Shown here: piece by piece, positions 16,119 through 25,426 of the stretch
Numbering within the stretch: the stretch's first letter is position 1
How the letters are laid out: the number at the start of each line of letters is the position of its first letter
Assembly: GCA_964247975.1 (NCBI GenBank)
Contig: CAXTWH010000023.1
Location: 1-64,000, forward strand
Source of the DNA: KBS-96 sp964247975
Lineage (GTDB): Bacteria; Acidobacteriota; Terriglobia; Bryobacterales; Bryobacteraceae
Reading direction: 5' to 3'
Length of the DNA: 64,000 bases
The notes under the pieces: generated by a model
What the model was told of the DNA's origin: nothing
The model's input: only the letters and a program-made list of their open reading frames with translations
Databases searched by the model: none
Made by a program: the position numbers and the translations under genes

Positions 16119-18680
16119 TTAATTGCTGCCAATCCGCATCCGGTAAAAAGACCGCCAGATAAAGAGCATGGAACAAAGCAAAAACACGGCGGCCAGAAAC
16201 CAGCCGAGGATGGAGCCGCGCTCGCTAGATAAGGAAACCGCCAGTTCAACGGCCAACAGCCCAAACAACGTGGTGAACTTGATGATAGGATTTAGCGCCA
16301 CCGAAGAAGTGTCTTTGAACGGATCGCCGACCGTATCTCCCACCACGGTAGCGTCGTGCAGCGGAGTGCCTTTTTGTTTGAATTCGGTTTCGACGATTTT
16401 CTTGGCATTGTCCCAGGCGCCGCCTGCGTTCGCCATGAAGATGGCTTGGTACAAGCCGAAAAGCGCAATCGAGATCAGGTAGCCGATAAAGAAGTACGGC
16501 TCAATAAAAGCAAACGCGAGGGTCACAAAAAATACCGCCAAAAAGATGTTGAACATGCCCCGCTGCGCGTAGCGAGTGCAGATTTCCACCACTTTCTTAC
16601 TATCGGCAACGGAAGCCTTGGTAACGCCTTCCAACTTGATGTTGGCTTTAATGAATTCAACCGCCCGGTAAGCGCCGGTGGTAACGGCCTGGGTGGAGGC
16701 GCCAGTGAACCAATAAATAATGGAGCCTCCGGCAATCAATCCCAATAGGAACGGAGGATGCAGAATGGAAAGGTTTAGCAGCAGCTCAGGCCGAAGACCG
16801 TTAGTTAGGGCAACCACAATGGAGAAGATCATGGTAGTTGCGCCGACCACGGCGGTGCCGATGAGAACCGGCTTGGCAGTGGCTTTAAAGGTATTGCCTG
16901 CTCCGTCGTTTTCTTCCAGATGATCTTTTGCTTTTTCAAAATCCACATCAAAGCCGTAGGATTTTTTTAATTCCTGCCTGATTCCGGGAATCTGTTCGAT
17001 GGTGGAAAGCTCATACACAGATTGCGCGTTATCGGTCACCGGTCCGTAAGAATCAACAGCAATTGTGACCGGCCCCATGCCGAGGAACCCGAAAGCAACC
17101 AGGCCGAAAGCAAACACAGAAGGAGCGAGCATCAAGCTGCCCAGGCCGGCGGTGCTCACTCCGTAGGCGATTGACATTAAAGCGAGAATGGCGATGCCAA
17201 TCCAGTAAGCGCTGAAGTTGCCAGCCACAAAACCGGAAAGGATGTTTAAAGAAGCGCCGCCTTCTTGCGAAGAAGAAACCACTTCACGAACGTGGCTCGA
17301 TTCAGTGGAAGTGAACACTTTCACCAGTTCGGGAATTACCGCGCCGGCCAGGGTTCCGCAGGTGATAACGGTGGAAAGCTTCCACCAAAGTGATCCATCG
17401 CCGCCGAGGTTGGGAATCATCGCATACGACACGATATAGGTTCCGGCAATGGAAACCAGCGATGTCAGCCAAACCAGGCTGGTCAGCGGCGCTTCAAAAT
17501 TCATTTTGTCGGCGTTCAGATAACGCCCTCGGGCAATGGCGGAATTCAGCAGGTAAGATAAGCCGGAAGAAACCACCATCATCACGCGCATGACGAAGAT
17601 CCACACCAGAAGCTGGCTTTGCACGAGAGGGCTGTGAACGGCCAGCACAATGAAGGAAATCAGCGCCACGCCGGTTACTCCATAAGTTTCAAAGCCGTCC
17701 GCGCTAGGGCCGACAGAATCGCCTGCATTGTCGCCGGTGCAATCGGCAATCACGCCCGGGTTGCGGGCATCGTCCTCTTTGATTTTGAAGACGATCTTCA
17801 TCAGATCGGCGCCGATATCGGCAATTTTGGTGAAAATGCCGCCCGCCACGCGCAGCGCCGCCGCACCGAGCGATTCGCCGATGGCAAAGCCGATAAAGCA
17901 CGGACCGGAATAATCGTGGGGAACGAACAAAAGGATAAATAGCATCAGCACCAGTTCAACGCTGATGAGCAGCATGCCGATGCTCATGCCGGCTTTGAGC
18001 GGGATATCGTAGCAGGGGTAAGGCTTGCCGCGCAGACTGGCAAAAGCAGCACGAGAATTGGCGAATGTGTTCACCCGGATACCGAACCAGGCCACGCCGC
18101 CGCTGCCGCAGATGCCGACCACGCTGAACAACAGAATGATCAACACTTTAATGAAGGCAAAATGCTCCAGAACTCCGAAGTAGAAAACGATCACGATGCC
18201 AATAAAAATTTCCAGAATCAGGAGGAACTTGGCCTGTGTCACCAAATAGGTTTTGCAGGTTTCATAGATCAGCTCGGAAACTTCTAACATGGACTGGTGG
18301 ACCGGCATATTCTTAAGCTGGCGGTAAATCACCAAACCAAACAAAAGGCCCAGCGCCACCACAATCAATCCGTATTCCAGCAGAGAACGGCCATCAATTG
18401 CGCCGCCGAAAAAAGTGGCTTGGCTCAGATCGGGCAGCAGCAGGTTTGCTTCGCCGCCGGCGCGAGTACGCGCTTCCTGCGCCGATACCATCGCAGGACA
18501 GAATAAGGCCGCACTCAATAAAGCAAGCAGAAAACTGCCCGATGCGCGCCCTGTAAACCAAAACAGAATGAGGCGAATTTGCCAGCATCGGCGCTTGCCC
18601 AAAACACCGCAACCGGAGCGCATAGCCTGAGCCGCATCGGTTCGAACTTTTTCCGCGATAGCGCATTCGAGTAAAAGCAC
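16119..18680 (-). CDS. hppA: membrane-bound ion-translocating pyrophosphatase (divergent type)
   Basis: An 853-residue, roughly 16-helix integral membrane pyrophosphatase that uses PPi hydrolysis to pump H+ and/or Na+. Core motifs are GGIFTKIADIGADL (about 280-293), EDDARNPGVIADCTGDNAGD (about 302-321), VGPSADGFETYG, GPVTDNAQ (about 546-553) and a C-terminal DTVGDPFKDTSS with GGAWDNAKK, so all PPi/Mg ligands are present. Two departures from common enzymes are the CTGDNAGDSVGPSADGFETYG block (usually NVGDNVGD followed by GADLFGSY) and GNTFKATAK where K-independent enzymes have GNTTKA. The N-terminus has a signal-like helix ending near AMVSAQEA. The start at 18680 is GTG; Met20 is an alternative. 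The ion specificity cannot be read off. Confidence 0.93.
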   Translation of the reverse strand: MLLLECAIAEKVRTDAAQAMRSGCGVLGKRRCWQIRLILFWFTGRASGSFLLALLSAALFCPAMVSAQEARTRAGGEANLLLPDLSQATFFGGAIDGRSLLEYGLIVVALGLLFGLVIYRQLKNMPVHQSMLEVSELIYETCKTYLVTQAKFLLILEIFIGIVIVFYFGVLEHFAFIKVLIILLFSVVGICGSGGVAWFGIRVNTFANSRAAFASLRGKPYPCYDIPLKAGMSIGMLLISVELVLMLFILLFVPHDYSGPCFIGFAIGESLGAAALRVAGGIFTKIADIGADLMKIVFKIKEDDARNPGVIADCTGDNAGDSVGPSADGFETYGVTGVALISFIVLAVHSPLVQSQLLVWIFVMRVMMVVSSGLSYLLNSAIARGRYLNADKMNFEAPLTSLVWLTSLVSIAGTYIVSYAMIPNLGGDGSLWWKLSTVITCGTLAGAVIPELVKVFTSTESSHVREVVSSSQEGGASLNILSGFVAGNFSAYWIGIAILALMSIAYGVSTAGLGSLMLAPSVFAFGLVAFGFLGMGPVTIAVDSYGPVTDNAQSVYELSTIEQIPGIRQELKKSYGFDVDFEKAKDHLEENDGAGNTFKATAKPVLIGTAVVGATTMIFSIVVALTNGLRPELLLNLSILHPPFLLGLIAGGSIIYWFTGASTQAVTTGAYRAVEFIKANIKLEGVTKASVADSKKVVEICTRYAQRGMFNIFLAVFFVTLAFAFIEPYFFIGYLISIALFGLYQAIFMANAGGAWDNAKKIVETEFKQKGTPLHDATVVGDTVGDPFKDTSSVALNPIIKFTTLFGLLAVELAVSLSSERGSILGWFLAAVFLLCSMLFIWRSFYRMRIGSN

Positions 18681-18866
18681 TAATTAGGTCCCCCTGTTGC
18701 ATTAAGCCGTTTAATACAGCAGCAACACTGCACGATGGTGGCGAAACCGGCCTGAGCGTTTACGGCATCAGGCAGTTTTTGTTTCGCGATGATCGCTCAC
18801 GAACCAAGCAACAATATCACGCTAAGTTTTGAGAAGGAGGCAAAAGCGGAAGATTAGGAACCGTTT

Positions 18867-21722
18867 TCAGGAAAAAAGCAGTTCCGGAACAGCATGGGCG
18901 GGCAGCCAGGATTCAAGCACCCGCCGTAGTGCTTTTACATCAATCGGCTTACTCAGGTAATCGTCCATCCCGGCCAGCAGGCATCGCTCCCGGTCGCCGG
19001 ATAAAGCATGGGCAGTCAGGGCCACAATCGGGGTGCGCTTTAAACCTCGTTCGCGTTCGCGGGCGCGAATTTCGGTAGTGGCCTGGTAGCCATCCATGCA
19101 CGGCATCTGGCCGTCCATGAAAATCAGATCGGGGGGCTCTGCGGCCCACAACTGCACAGCTTGTTTTCCATCCGCTGCCACTTGCACCTGAAATCCAAGA
19201 TTTTGCAGCAGACGGGTGGCGACTACTTGATTAACGCGGTTATCTTCCGCCAGCAGAATGCGGCCTCGCCGCAAAGGGCAGACCAGATGCTCCTGCAACG
19301 AACTTTCCAGGTCAATATCCTGAGTCGTTTTCTCAAAAGGCAGTTCGGACCAAAAGATGGAACCGCGGCCCAACTCGCTTTTCAGCCCTACCGTGCCGCC
19401 CATCAGTTCAGTGAACTGTTTTGCGATGCAAAGGCCTAAGCCGGTTCCGCCGAAACGGCGGGTGGTGGAGCTGTCGGCCTGCGTGAAAGGCTTAAATAAG
19501 CGTTCTTGGGCCGCAGTGGAAATTCCTTCGCCCGTATCGGACACAGCTAAGCGGAGCCGCAGCGTATTGGCAGCGACAGACACAAGGTCGACGCGAAGCT
19601 GAACTGTTCCGGAAGCAGTGAACTTGACGGCGTTGGCCAGATAATTGAGAAGCACCTGACGCACCCGCGAAGGATCGCCCACTACGTTAGCGGGCAGATC
19701 CGCAGGATATTCCGCTTCGAGCGTTAAGCCTTTCAAAGAAGCCTGCGGTTTCAATAACTCGACACACTGCGCAACCGTGCGCCGCAGGTTGAACGGCACT
19801 CGCTCAAGCGTCAGTTTTCCGGACTCTGCTTTGCTTAAATCAAGCACATTATTCAGTAGCGAAAGCAGGACCTCGCCGGACGATTGGGCGGTCTCAGCCC
19901 AATTCCGCTGTTCCTCGTTCAAAGGACTGGTGAGCAGCAGAGACACCATGCCCAGCACGGCATTTAACGGCGTGCGAATCTCATGGCTCATATTGGCTAG
20001 AAACTCGCTTTTGGCGCGCGCTGCCGATTCCGCGGCATCTTTGGCGCGCCGCAAGTGATTGGCGGTCTGCTTTTCAGCCGTAATATCTTCGTAAGTACCT
20101 AGAACGCCAATAATCTGTCCGGCATGGTCACGCAGCGGAACTTTGGTGGTGCGCACCCATTCGATGCTGCTGCCAGGCACGGTCCATTGTTCTTCAACCG
20201 AATTAAAGCCAACGCCGGATTTCCTGATGCGCGCATCATCGCGGCGAAAAGCTTCCGCTTGTTCGCTGCTAAACAGCGCAAAGTCATCCTTTCCGACGAT
20301 TTCAGTCGGGGAACTGCATTTCATGTCCAGCGCAAAAGCCTGATTGCAGCCGAGAAACTTTCCCTCGTAGTCTTTCCAGAAAAGCCGCTGCGGCATAGTG
20401 TCAACAGCCAATTGCAGTAATTCCTGTAAATGACCCAGTTTTTGTTCAGCAATTTTCCGTTCGGTAAAGTCGTCTGTCGTGCCGACTACCCCAATTGGAT
20501 GGCCCGAGATGTCGTGCATAACGGCGGATCGGCCATGAATCCAGCGAATCGTGCCATCGGGCAGCAGAAGGCGGTATTCATGATCGAACTCGCGGCCTGC
20601 CAGATTTGCTTTCTGCCAACCGGAAAGAAGTAGTGAGACATCTTCAGGGTGCACCCGGTTTGTCCATCCCAACTCCCGAAGTTCACGAGCAGGCAGGTCC
20701 CATATCTGTTCCACCCGTGGGTTTACGTACTGGACATGCCCTTCCAGATCCGCTTGGAAGATGCCGACCGGACTGGCGGCGCTGAGACCGCGAAAGAGTT
20801 CTTCACTAGTTCTCAGTTGAGCAGCAGCTTGTTTTTCGCCGGTGATGTCGTAGCAGACTCCAATTGCGCCGCAAACATAGCCGGCAGCATCCACAATGCA
20901 CTGTCCCAAGTCTTTTATCCAGCGAATTGAACCGTTCGGGAAAACAACTCGGTATTTATTGACAAATTCGCTTTTCGTTCTCAGTGATTGTTCAACTTTT
21001 TGAATTACGCCGCCACGGTCTTCAGGGTGAATGCAGTTTTCCCAGGCTTCGAGGGTATTGGGCATTGCACCGGGCGCAAACCCGAACAACTGATCCGCTC
21101 TGGGCGAATGCGTGACGTGGCCGGTGATGAGACTCCATTCCCAGGTGCCCATCTGCCCTGCTTCCAAAGCCAAAGCGGCGCGGCGCTCGGTTTCCTGTTC
21201 CCGGTGGCGTTGCCGGTCAAGCTCCTCAGTTCTTCGGATGAGTTCCAGTTGTTCAACGACCAGCGAAGCAAGATCCTGCAAACGGGCAATCTGTTCCTGG
21301 TTAACTGCCGTTCTGGGCGTGGTGTCTATCACGCATAACGTACCCAGTCGAAAATTATCCTGAGTAATTAACGGAGCGCCGGCGTAGAAACGAATATGAG
21401 GTGGACCAGTTACTAAAGGATTATCGGCAAAAGCCCCCTGCGTGCTTGCGTCCAGCACAATAAAGGGATCGTCGGAGAGAATAGCATGAGCGCAGAAAGC
21501 CACATCCCGGGGCGTGCTGTCCGCTTCGAAGCCGACACAGCCTTTCAGCCATTGGTGTTTTTCGTCCACAAAAGACACCAAAGCAATAGGAGCGTTAAAT
21601 AACTGCGATGCAATCCGGGTAAATCTTCCAAACGATTCGCTTGACAAATCTCTCACTAAGCCGTAGCGACGCAGTGCTTGCAGGCGCTCAGTCTCATTTT
21701 CCGGAAGCCGGGCTATGCTCAC
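18867..21722 (-). CDS. GAF-PAS3 hybrid sensor histidine kinase with receiver domain
   Basis: A 951-residue soluble hybrid kinase. Order of domains: GAF (about 20-160), three PAS/PAC units (about 180-300, 305-425, 430-555), a short coiled coil, HisKA with FLANMSHEIRTPLNAVLGM (phospho-acceptor His580), HATPase with N-box NYLANAVKFT (about 693), G1 SDTGEGIS and G2 GGTGLGLCIAKQF, and a C-terminal receiver with acidic pocket LLAEDN and phospho-acceptor Asp870 in FMDGQMPCMDG. No membrane segment is present, so the signal is intracellular or a diffusible ligand. No response regulator or output gene is beside it; it would pass phosphate to an Hpt protein elsewhere. The minus-strand gap to nanEK is 267 bases and holds no gene. 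Confidence 0.96.
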   Translation of the reverse strand: MSIARLPENETERLQALRRYGLVRDLSSESFGRFTRIASQLFNAPIALVSFVDEKHQWLKGCVGFEADSTPRDVAFCAHAILSDDPFIVLDASTQGAFADNPLVTGPPHIRFYAGAPLITQDNFRLGTLCVIDTTPRTAVNQEQIARLQDLASLVVEQLELIRRTEELDRQRHREQETERRAALALEAGQMGTWEWSLITGHVTHSPRADQLFGFAPGAMPNTLEAWENCIHPEDRGGVIQKVEQSLRTKSEFVNKYRVVFPNGSIRWIKDLGQCIVDAAGYVCGAIGVCYDITGEKQAAAQLRTSEELFRGLSAASPVGIFQADLEGHVQYVNPRVEQIWDLPARELRELGWTNRVHPEDVSLLLSGWQKANLAGREFDHEYRLLLPDGTIRWIHGRSAVMHDISGHPIGVVGTTDDFTERKIAEQKLGHLQELLQLAVDTMPQRLFWKDYEGKFLGCNQAFALDMKCSSPTEIVGKDDFALFSSEQAEAFRRDDARIRKSGVGFNSVEEQWTVPGSSIEWVRTTKVPLRDHAGQIIGVLGTYEDITAEKQTANHLRRAKDAAESAARAKSEFLANMSHEIRTPLNAVLGMVSLLLTSPLNEEQRNWAETAQSSGEVLLSLLNNVLDLSKAESGKLTLERVPFNLRRTVAQCVELLKPQASLKGLTLEAEYPADLPANVVGDPSRVRQVLLNYLANAVKFTASGTVQLRVDLVSVAANTLRLRLAVSDTGEGISTAAQERLFKPFTQADSSTTRRFGGTGLGLCIAKQFTELMGGTVGLKSELGRGSIFWSELPFEKTTQDIDLESSLQEHLVCPLRRGRILLAEDNRVNQVVATRLLQNLGFQVQVAADGKQAVQLWAAEPPDLIFMDGQMPCMDGYQATTEIRARERERGLKRTPIVALTAHALSGDRERCLLAGMDDYLSKPIDVKALRRVLESWLPAHAVPELLFS

Positions 21723-21989
21723 TGTTGGTCCTTGTCAGACGCAAGTTTGCAGGAAGAATGAAATCGTGTTCCGGTGGCCGTACATTTTTTCCAGCATGCT
21801 TTCTGGAACGCGTACTCAGCAGCCCTGATTCTGCGTACTTTTCTTATATAGAGCACGTTTTACTTCCCTTAAAGGTTTGCGAAAAGCTTTTCGCTAGTAC
21901 AAACGCTAGTGTGGATTGTGGCTTTCGAATCTCAAGATTTGAAGTGATGTTGAAAGTTATTATAAATGCTAGTTTACGAGTGAAAGCGT

Positions 21990-23510
21990 TTAATAACAAC
22001 GATTTTCCATTGCTACCGCAGCAGCACCCAGCACTCCGCCGTAATAATGTAAAGGGGAAGCAACCAGGGTAATATTGCGTTGGTCCCAAACGGAAACCAT
22101 GCTGCTTAAACTGTTTTTTAACGCTGTAATCAGCAGCGGATTATCCTGGCACAGGCCGCCGGAAATGATCAGCGCTTCCGGGTCCATTAGTTGAACCAGC
22201 GTGGAACAGCCTCGCGCCAGATAATGAGCGAAAGTTTCAACTGCCTCTACTGCTCCGTTATGGCCCGTGTTTGCGGCGCGAATTAAGTCTTCCGGGCTGG
22301 CAAATTCATTCTTCGCATAACCGAGAAGCGCGGCGGGATTGCAGTAAGCCTCTAAACAGCCTGGCTGCCCGCAGTTACATCGTTTTCCACCTGGCTCAAC
22401 GAGAAGATGACCAAAAGCATTTGCAAGGAAATGCGCGCCGCGGTTCAGTTTTCCGCGCACATAACAGCCCCCGCCAACACCGGTGCCGAGGGTAATGCAG
22501 GCAAAATCCTGAAATTGTTTTCCAGCGCCGAAGTGTTTTTCTGCAACAGCCAGCGCGTTTGCGTCGTTTTCCACTAACACCGGCAGAGCGAGAGTTTCGT
22601 TCAGAAAATCGGCAATCGGCGTGCCGGTCCAGCCGGGCATGGTTTCGGTGGCATAAACAACGCGGCCTGTATCGGCATTCACCCACCCGGCAGTGGCAAC
22701 GCCCACGCCGGAAAGGTTTAGCTTTGCTTGCGCGGCGCGATCAGCTACATCAAGCGCAATGTGCTGCAAATGAGCAAGCAGCGCATCGCGTCCGGCAGCG
22801 GCGGGAGTTTTCGTGCGTCCTTCCAAAAGCAGGATGCCATCCGAAGATACGACGCCAAATTTAGTATTGGTTCCCCCCAGGTCAATTCCGGCAAAATACC
22901 GGTTCTGCGGCGGAACAACAGATTTCTGCGCAATGGCCTGCGCAAAAAATCGAGTAATTTCGCCGGGTCTGGTGATGGCCGTGCCAATTACCACCGCGAA
23001 CGCGCCGGCGGCGATTGCCTGTTGCGCTTGTACCGGCGTGCTGATGCGGCCTTCCGCGATCACCGGCACATCGACCATTGCGGTTAACTGCCGAATAAAC
23101 TCCGGCTCGAAGCCCCGCACATGAGCCGTTTCGTTTGTGTATCCCCGCAGTGTGGAAAGAATGGCATCGGCTCCGGCGGCTGCGGCTGTTTTTGCTTCTT
23201 CCAACGTGGCAATGTCGGCTAAAACGGGAACACCCAATTCGGCCTTGATGCGGCGAATTCTTTCGATCGCGCCGGAATGCTGGCCGCGCCCGGTAGCATC
23301 CAGAGCAATCAGGTCGGCGCCGGCTTTCACCAAAACGCGAGCCGCCTCAAACGAAGCGGTAATTAAAACTCTGCCGTCGTCGTGAATCGTTTTTTGGATG
23401 CCGATCAGCGGAACATCAGTCGCGGCGCGAATGGCTTTGATGTCTTCCGGTCCATTGGCCCGAATCGCCGCCGCTCCACCTTTTATCGCCGCCCGCGCAA
23501 ACCGCGCCAT
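21990..23510 (-). CDS. nanE-nanK fusion: fused N-acetylmannosamine-6-phosphate 2-epimerase / ROK-family kinase (NanE-NanK)
   Basis: A 506-residue two-domain protein in the sialic-acid/ManNAc route. Residues 1-195 are NanE (ManNAc-6-P to GlcNAc-6-P), with IGIQKTIHDD (catalytic Lys40) and VIAEGRI (catalytic Glu153). From about 205 a ROK domain follows: GIDLGGTNTKFGV, VENDANALAVAE, TLGTGVGGGCY and the zinc motif CNCGQPGCLEAYC, consistent with ManNAc kinase (NanK). The annotated ATG (23510) lies inside the epimerase domain. The conserved NanE N-terminus LIVSCQAP is encoded upstream in the same frame but has no start codon (see findings), so the real product is either longer with an unusual start or damaged by a frameshift. 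It is divergent from an MFS transporter. Confidence 0.9.
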   Translation of the reverse strand: MARFARAAIKGGAAAIRANGPEDIKAIRAATDVPLIGIQKTIHDDGRVLITASFEAARVLVKAGADLIALDATGRGQHSGAIERIRRIKAELGVPVLADIATLEEAKTAAAAGADAILSTLRGYTNETAHVRGFEPEFIRQLTAMVDVPVIAEGRISTPVQAQQAIAAGAFAVVIGTAITRPGEITRFFAQAIAQKSVVPPQNRYFAGIDLGGTNTKFGVVSSDGILLLEGRTKTPAAAGRDALLAHLQHIALDVADRAAQAKLNLSGVGVATAGWVNADTGRVVYATETMPGWTGTPIADFLNETLALPVLVENDANALAVAEKHFGAGKQFQDFACITLGTGVGGGCYVRGKLNRGAHFLANAFGHLLVEPGGKRCNCGQPGCLEAYCNPAALLGYAKNEFASPEDLIRAANTGHNGAVEAVETFAHYLARGCSTLVQLMDPEALIISGGLCQDNPLLITALKNSLSSMVSVWDQRNITLVASPLHYYGGVLGAAAVAMENRCY

Positions 23511-23606
23511 TAAACCGGCCTCTCGAAATTCATCTCCGTCCGGAGCCTGGCAGGAAACAATCAGTTGTTTTTCAAAAACGCGAAAGGAGGGATGGTCATA
23601 CGTTCA
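23511..23606 (-). other. in-frame NanE N-terminus without start codon (probable one-base frameshift)
   Basis: Upstream of the ATG at 23510 the same frame stays open to a TGA at 23606-23604 and encodes RVFEKQLIVSCQAPDGDEF, the first strand and substrate-binding SCQ of NanE. No ATG, GTG or TTG occurs in it; a CTG at 23564 is the only near-start. An ATG at 23599 lies in the neighbouring frame and runs into TTTTTGAAAAA (23578-23568). One added base in either run would join it to the NanE frame. Confidence 0.7.
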
Positions 23607-23722
23607 CGGTGAAAACAAAATTTTGAATCTTCCTAGCTTAATGCTCGCAGTTCGATAGAATACCCAGAAACCTGATCGGCAGGGTTGCATTCGGAGCCTG
23701 CGGCATGGTTTGATGCAAGTCG

Positions 23723-25036
23723 ATGGCCAGTGAAACTTCAAACCTGCTGCCCGCAACCGGGGAACAGCCGACGCACGTTCGTTACTGGGTAGTGGTGTTC
23801 GCGGTGACGCTGGCGGTTTTCTCTTATATTGATCGCGTGGCCTTATCGCGAGCTGCCGGAACCATTTCCAAAGAACTCGGTTTAAGCAAGCAGCAGATGG
23901 GCTGGGTGTTCTTCGCTTTTGCGTCCGCTTACGCTACTTTTGAGGTTCCCAGCGGATATCTGGGCGATCGTTGGGGGCCACGGCGCGTTTTGATGCGAAT
24001 TGTGGTGTGGTGGTCCTTTTTCACCGCCGCCACGGGCTGGGCCTTCAATTTTATTTCTATTTTTTTGACGCAATTGTTGTTTGGCGCGGGCGAAGCCGGG
24101 TGTTTCCCCAATATTACGCGCGCTTTAGCAAACTGGCTGCCGCGCGAGGAGCGGGTACGAGCGCAAGGCATTATCTGGTTAAGCGCGCGCTGGGGCGGAG
24201 CCTTTACGCCACTAGTGGTGGTGTTTTTGTTTCAATTTGTTTCCTGGCGGATTGCGTTCAGTCTGTTCGGATTGTTGGGCGTCATCTGGACGATATTTTT
24301 TTATCGCTGGTTTCGTGACGATCCGGCGCACAACCCAAAGGTAAACGCGGCGGAACTGCGATTAACGCGCGGCACGGTGCCGATGCTCGGCCACGGCAAA
24401 ATTCCTTGGGGCAGGTTCGCTTCATCGAGGCAGGTATGGCTGCTCTGCATTCAATACTTCTGCCTGTCTTTCGGTTGGTATTTTTACATCACCTGGCTGC
24501 CGACTTTTCTGGACGAACGCTTAAAGCTCACACTCAGACAGGGCGCGTTTTACGGCATTCTGCCGTTGTTTTTAGGCGGCCTCGGATCGCTGTTCAGCGG
24601 ATTTATTTCCGCGCCGCTGATTCGCGCTACCGGCAGCGTTACCAAGGCGCGCAAACTGCTGGCCTGCACGGGCTTTGCGGGCGCGGGAAGCCTGCTGATT
24701 CTGGCCAGCTTTCTGCATCAACCGCTGCCGGTGATGTTATCGCTCGGTTTCGCCAGTTTCTGCAACGATCTGGTGATGCCGACCTCCTGGGGAGCCTGCA
24801 TGGATATTGGCGGCAAGCTGGCCGGAACCTTGTCCGGCACCATGAACATGACGGGCAATTTCGGCGGAGCGGTGTATCCGGTGGTGATCGCTTACCTGCT
24901 GCGGCAGTTCAACAACAATTGGGATCTGCCCTTGTATGTTTCGGCGGGAGTTTATTTCTGCGGAGTGTTTCTCTGGTTGGCGCTGGACCCAGTTACGCCG
25001 TTGGAGGAAACGGACTTGAAGCTGGAAGCAGCATAA
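23723..25036 (+). CDS. MFS transporter, anion:cation symporter type
   Basis: A 437-residue major-facilitator protein with twelve predicted helices. The start shows SYIDRVALSRAAGTI and the signature loop GYLGDRWGPRRVLM between helices 2 and 3, typical of the ACS family that imports sugar acids, sialic acid and other organic anions. Helix 4-5 carries GAGEAGCFPNITRALANWLP. Its position divergent from the NanE-NanK gene, with 212 bases between the starts as annotated, suggests that it imports sialic acid, ManNAc or a related anion. This is inferred from context. A weak hairpin with T5 follows the stop (25046-25063). Confidence 0.9.
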   Translation: MASETSNLLPATGEQPTHVRYWVVVFAVTLAVFSYIDRVALSRAAGTISKELGLSKQQMGWVFFAFASAYATFEVPSGYLGDRWGPRRVLMRIVVWWSFFTAATGWAFNFISIFLTQLLFGAGEAGCFPNITRALANWLPREERVRAQGIIWLSARWGGAFTPLVVVFLFQFVSWRIAFSLFGLLGVIWTIFFYRWFRDDPAHNPKVNAAELRLTRGTVPMLGHGKIPWGRFASSRQVWLLCIQYFCLSFGWYFYITWLPTFLDERLKLTLRQGAFYGILPLFLGGLGSLFSGFISAPLIRATGSVTKARKLLACTGFAGAGSLLILASFLHQPLPVMLSLGFASFCNDLVMPTSWGACMDIGGKLAGTLSGTMNMTGNFGGAVYPVVIAYLLRQFNNNWDLPLYVSAGVYFCGVFLWLALDPVTPLEETDLKLEAA

Positions 25037-25273
25037 ACAGCAGAACGGTTCTTACCGATTTTTAATACACAATCCTGAGAACATTTCCAATCAAGTTTGA
25101 CTACTTGAGAAGATTTTACATCGCAAGTTGTTCGGGCATTCTGGGGCGTGATCGGGAAAAAGCTTCAAACGGGCCGATTTAGGTTGTTTTCTCAATCGAT
25201 TATTCCATCAAAGGGAATTGGCGATTCACGTGCCTCTCGTTTCCATGCAGTTGAGATCAGTTGGGAGTTCAGC
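25037..25273. other. intergenic, weak terminator-like hairpin only
   Basis: Between the MFS gene and a doubtful small frame. At 25046-25063 CGGT-TCTT-ACCG is followed by ATTTTT, a short four-base-pair stem that could be a weak terminator for the MFS gene. No other feature was seen. Confidence 0.3.
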
Positions 25274-25426
25274 GTGTCCTTTCTTTTTGTGGTTCTCGCT
25301 TTTATAGCTTCTGCCGCATCTGCGTTTTACATTTCCAAACTGTTTTTAGCGGCTTTGTTTTCAGCCTTGATGCCTGCCCCGGTCGAAGCGGTTGAGATCA
25401 ACAGCGTAACCAGTCACTTGGGTTGA
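25274..25426 (+). CDS. doubtful small membrane protein
   Basis: A 50-residue frame beginning with GTG, preceded by GGGAG about 9 bases upstream. It is strongly hydrophobic at the N-terminus (VSFLFVVLAFIASAASAFYI) and then has LFLAALFSALMPAPVEAVE. It resembles either a signal-anchored micropeptide or an exported fragment. It overlaps the end of the convergent phosphodiesterase gene (25414) by 13 bases. No family was recognised and no partner identified; an accidental frame remains likely. Confidence 0.3.
   Translation: MSFLFVVLAFIASAASAFYISKLFLAALFSALMPAPVEAVEINSVTSHLG

Noticed and set aside
18681..18866. Possible small gene between the pyrophosphatase and the hybrid kinase
   Set aside because: Only 186 bases, no start with ribosome site and no conserved residues.
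24406..25065. A 219-residue frame overlapping the MFS gene in another frame
   Set aside because: It lacks membrane-helix pattern and follows the MFS codons in shifted frame; shadow of the real gene.
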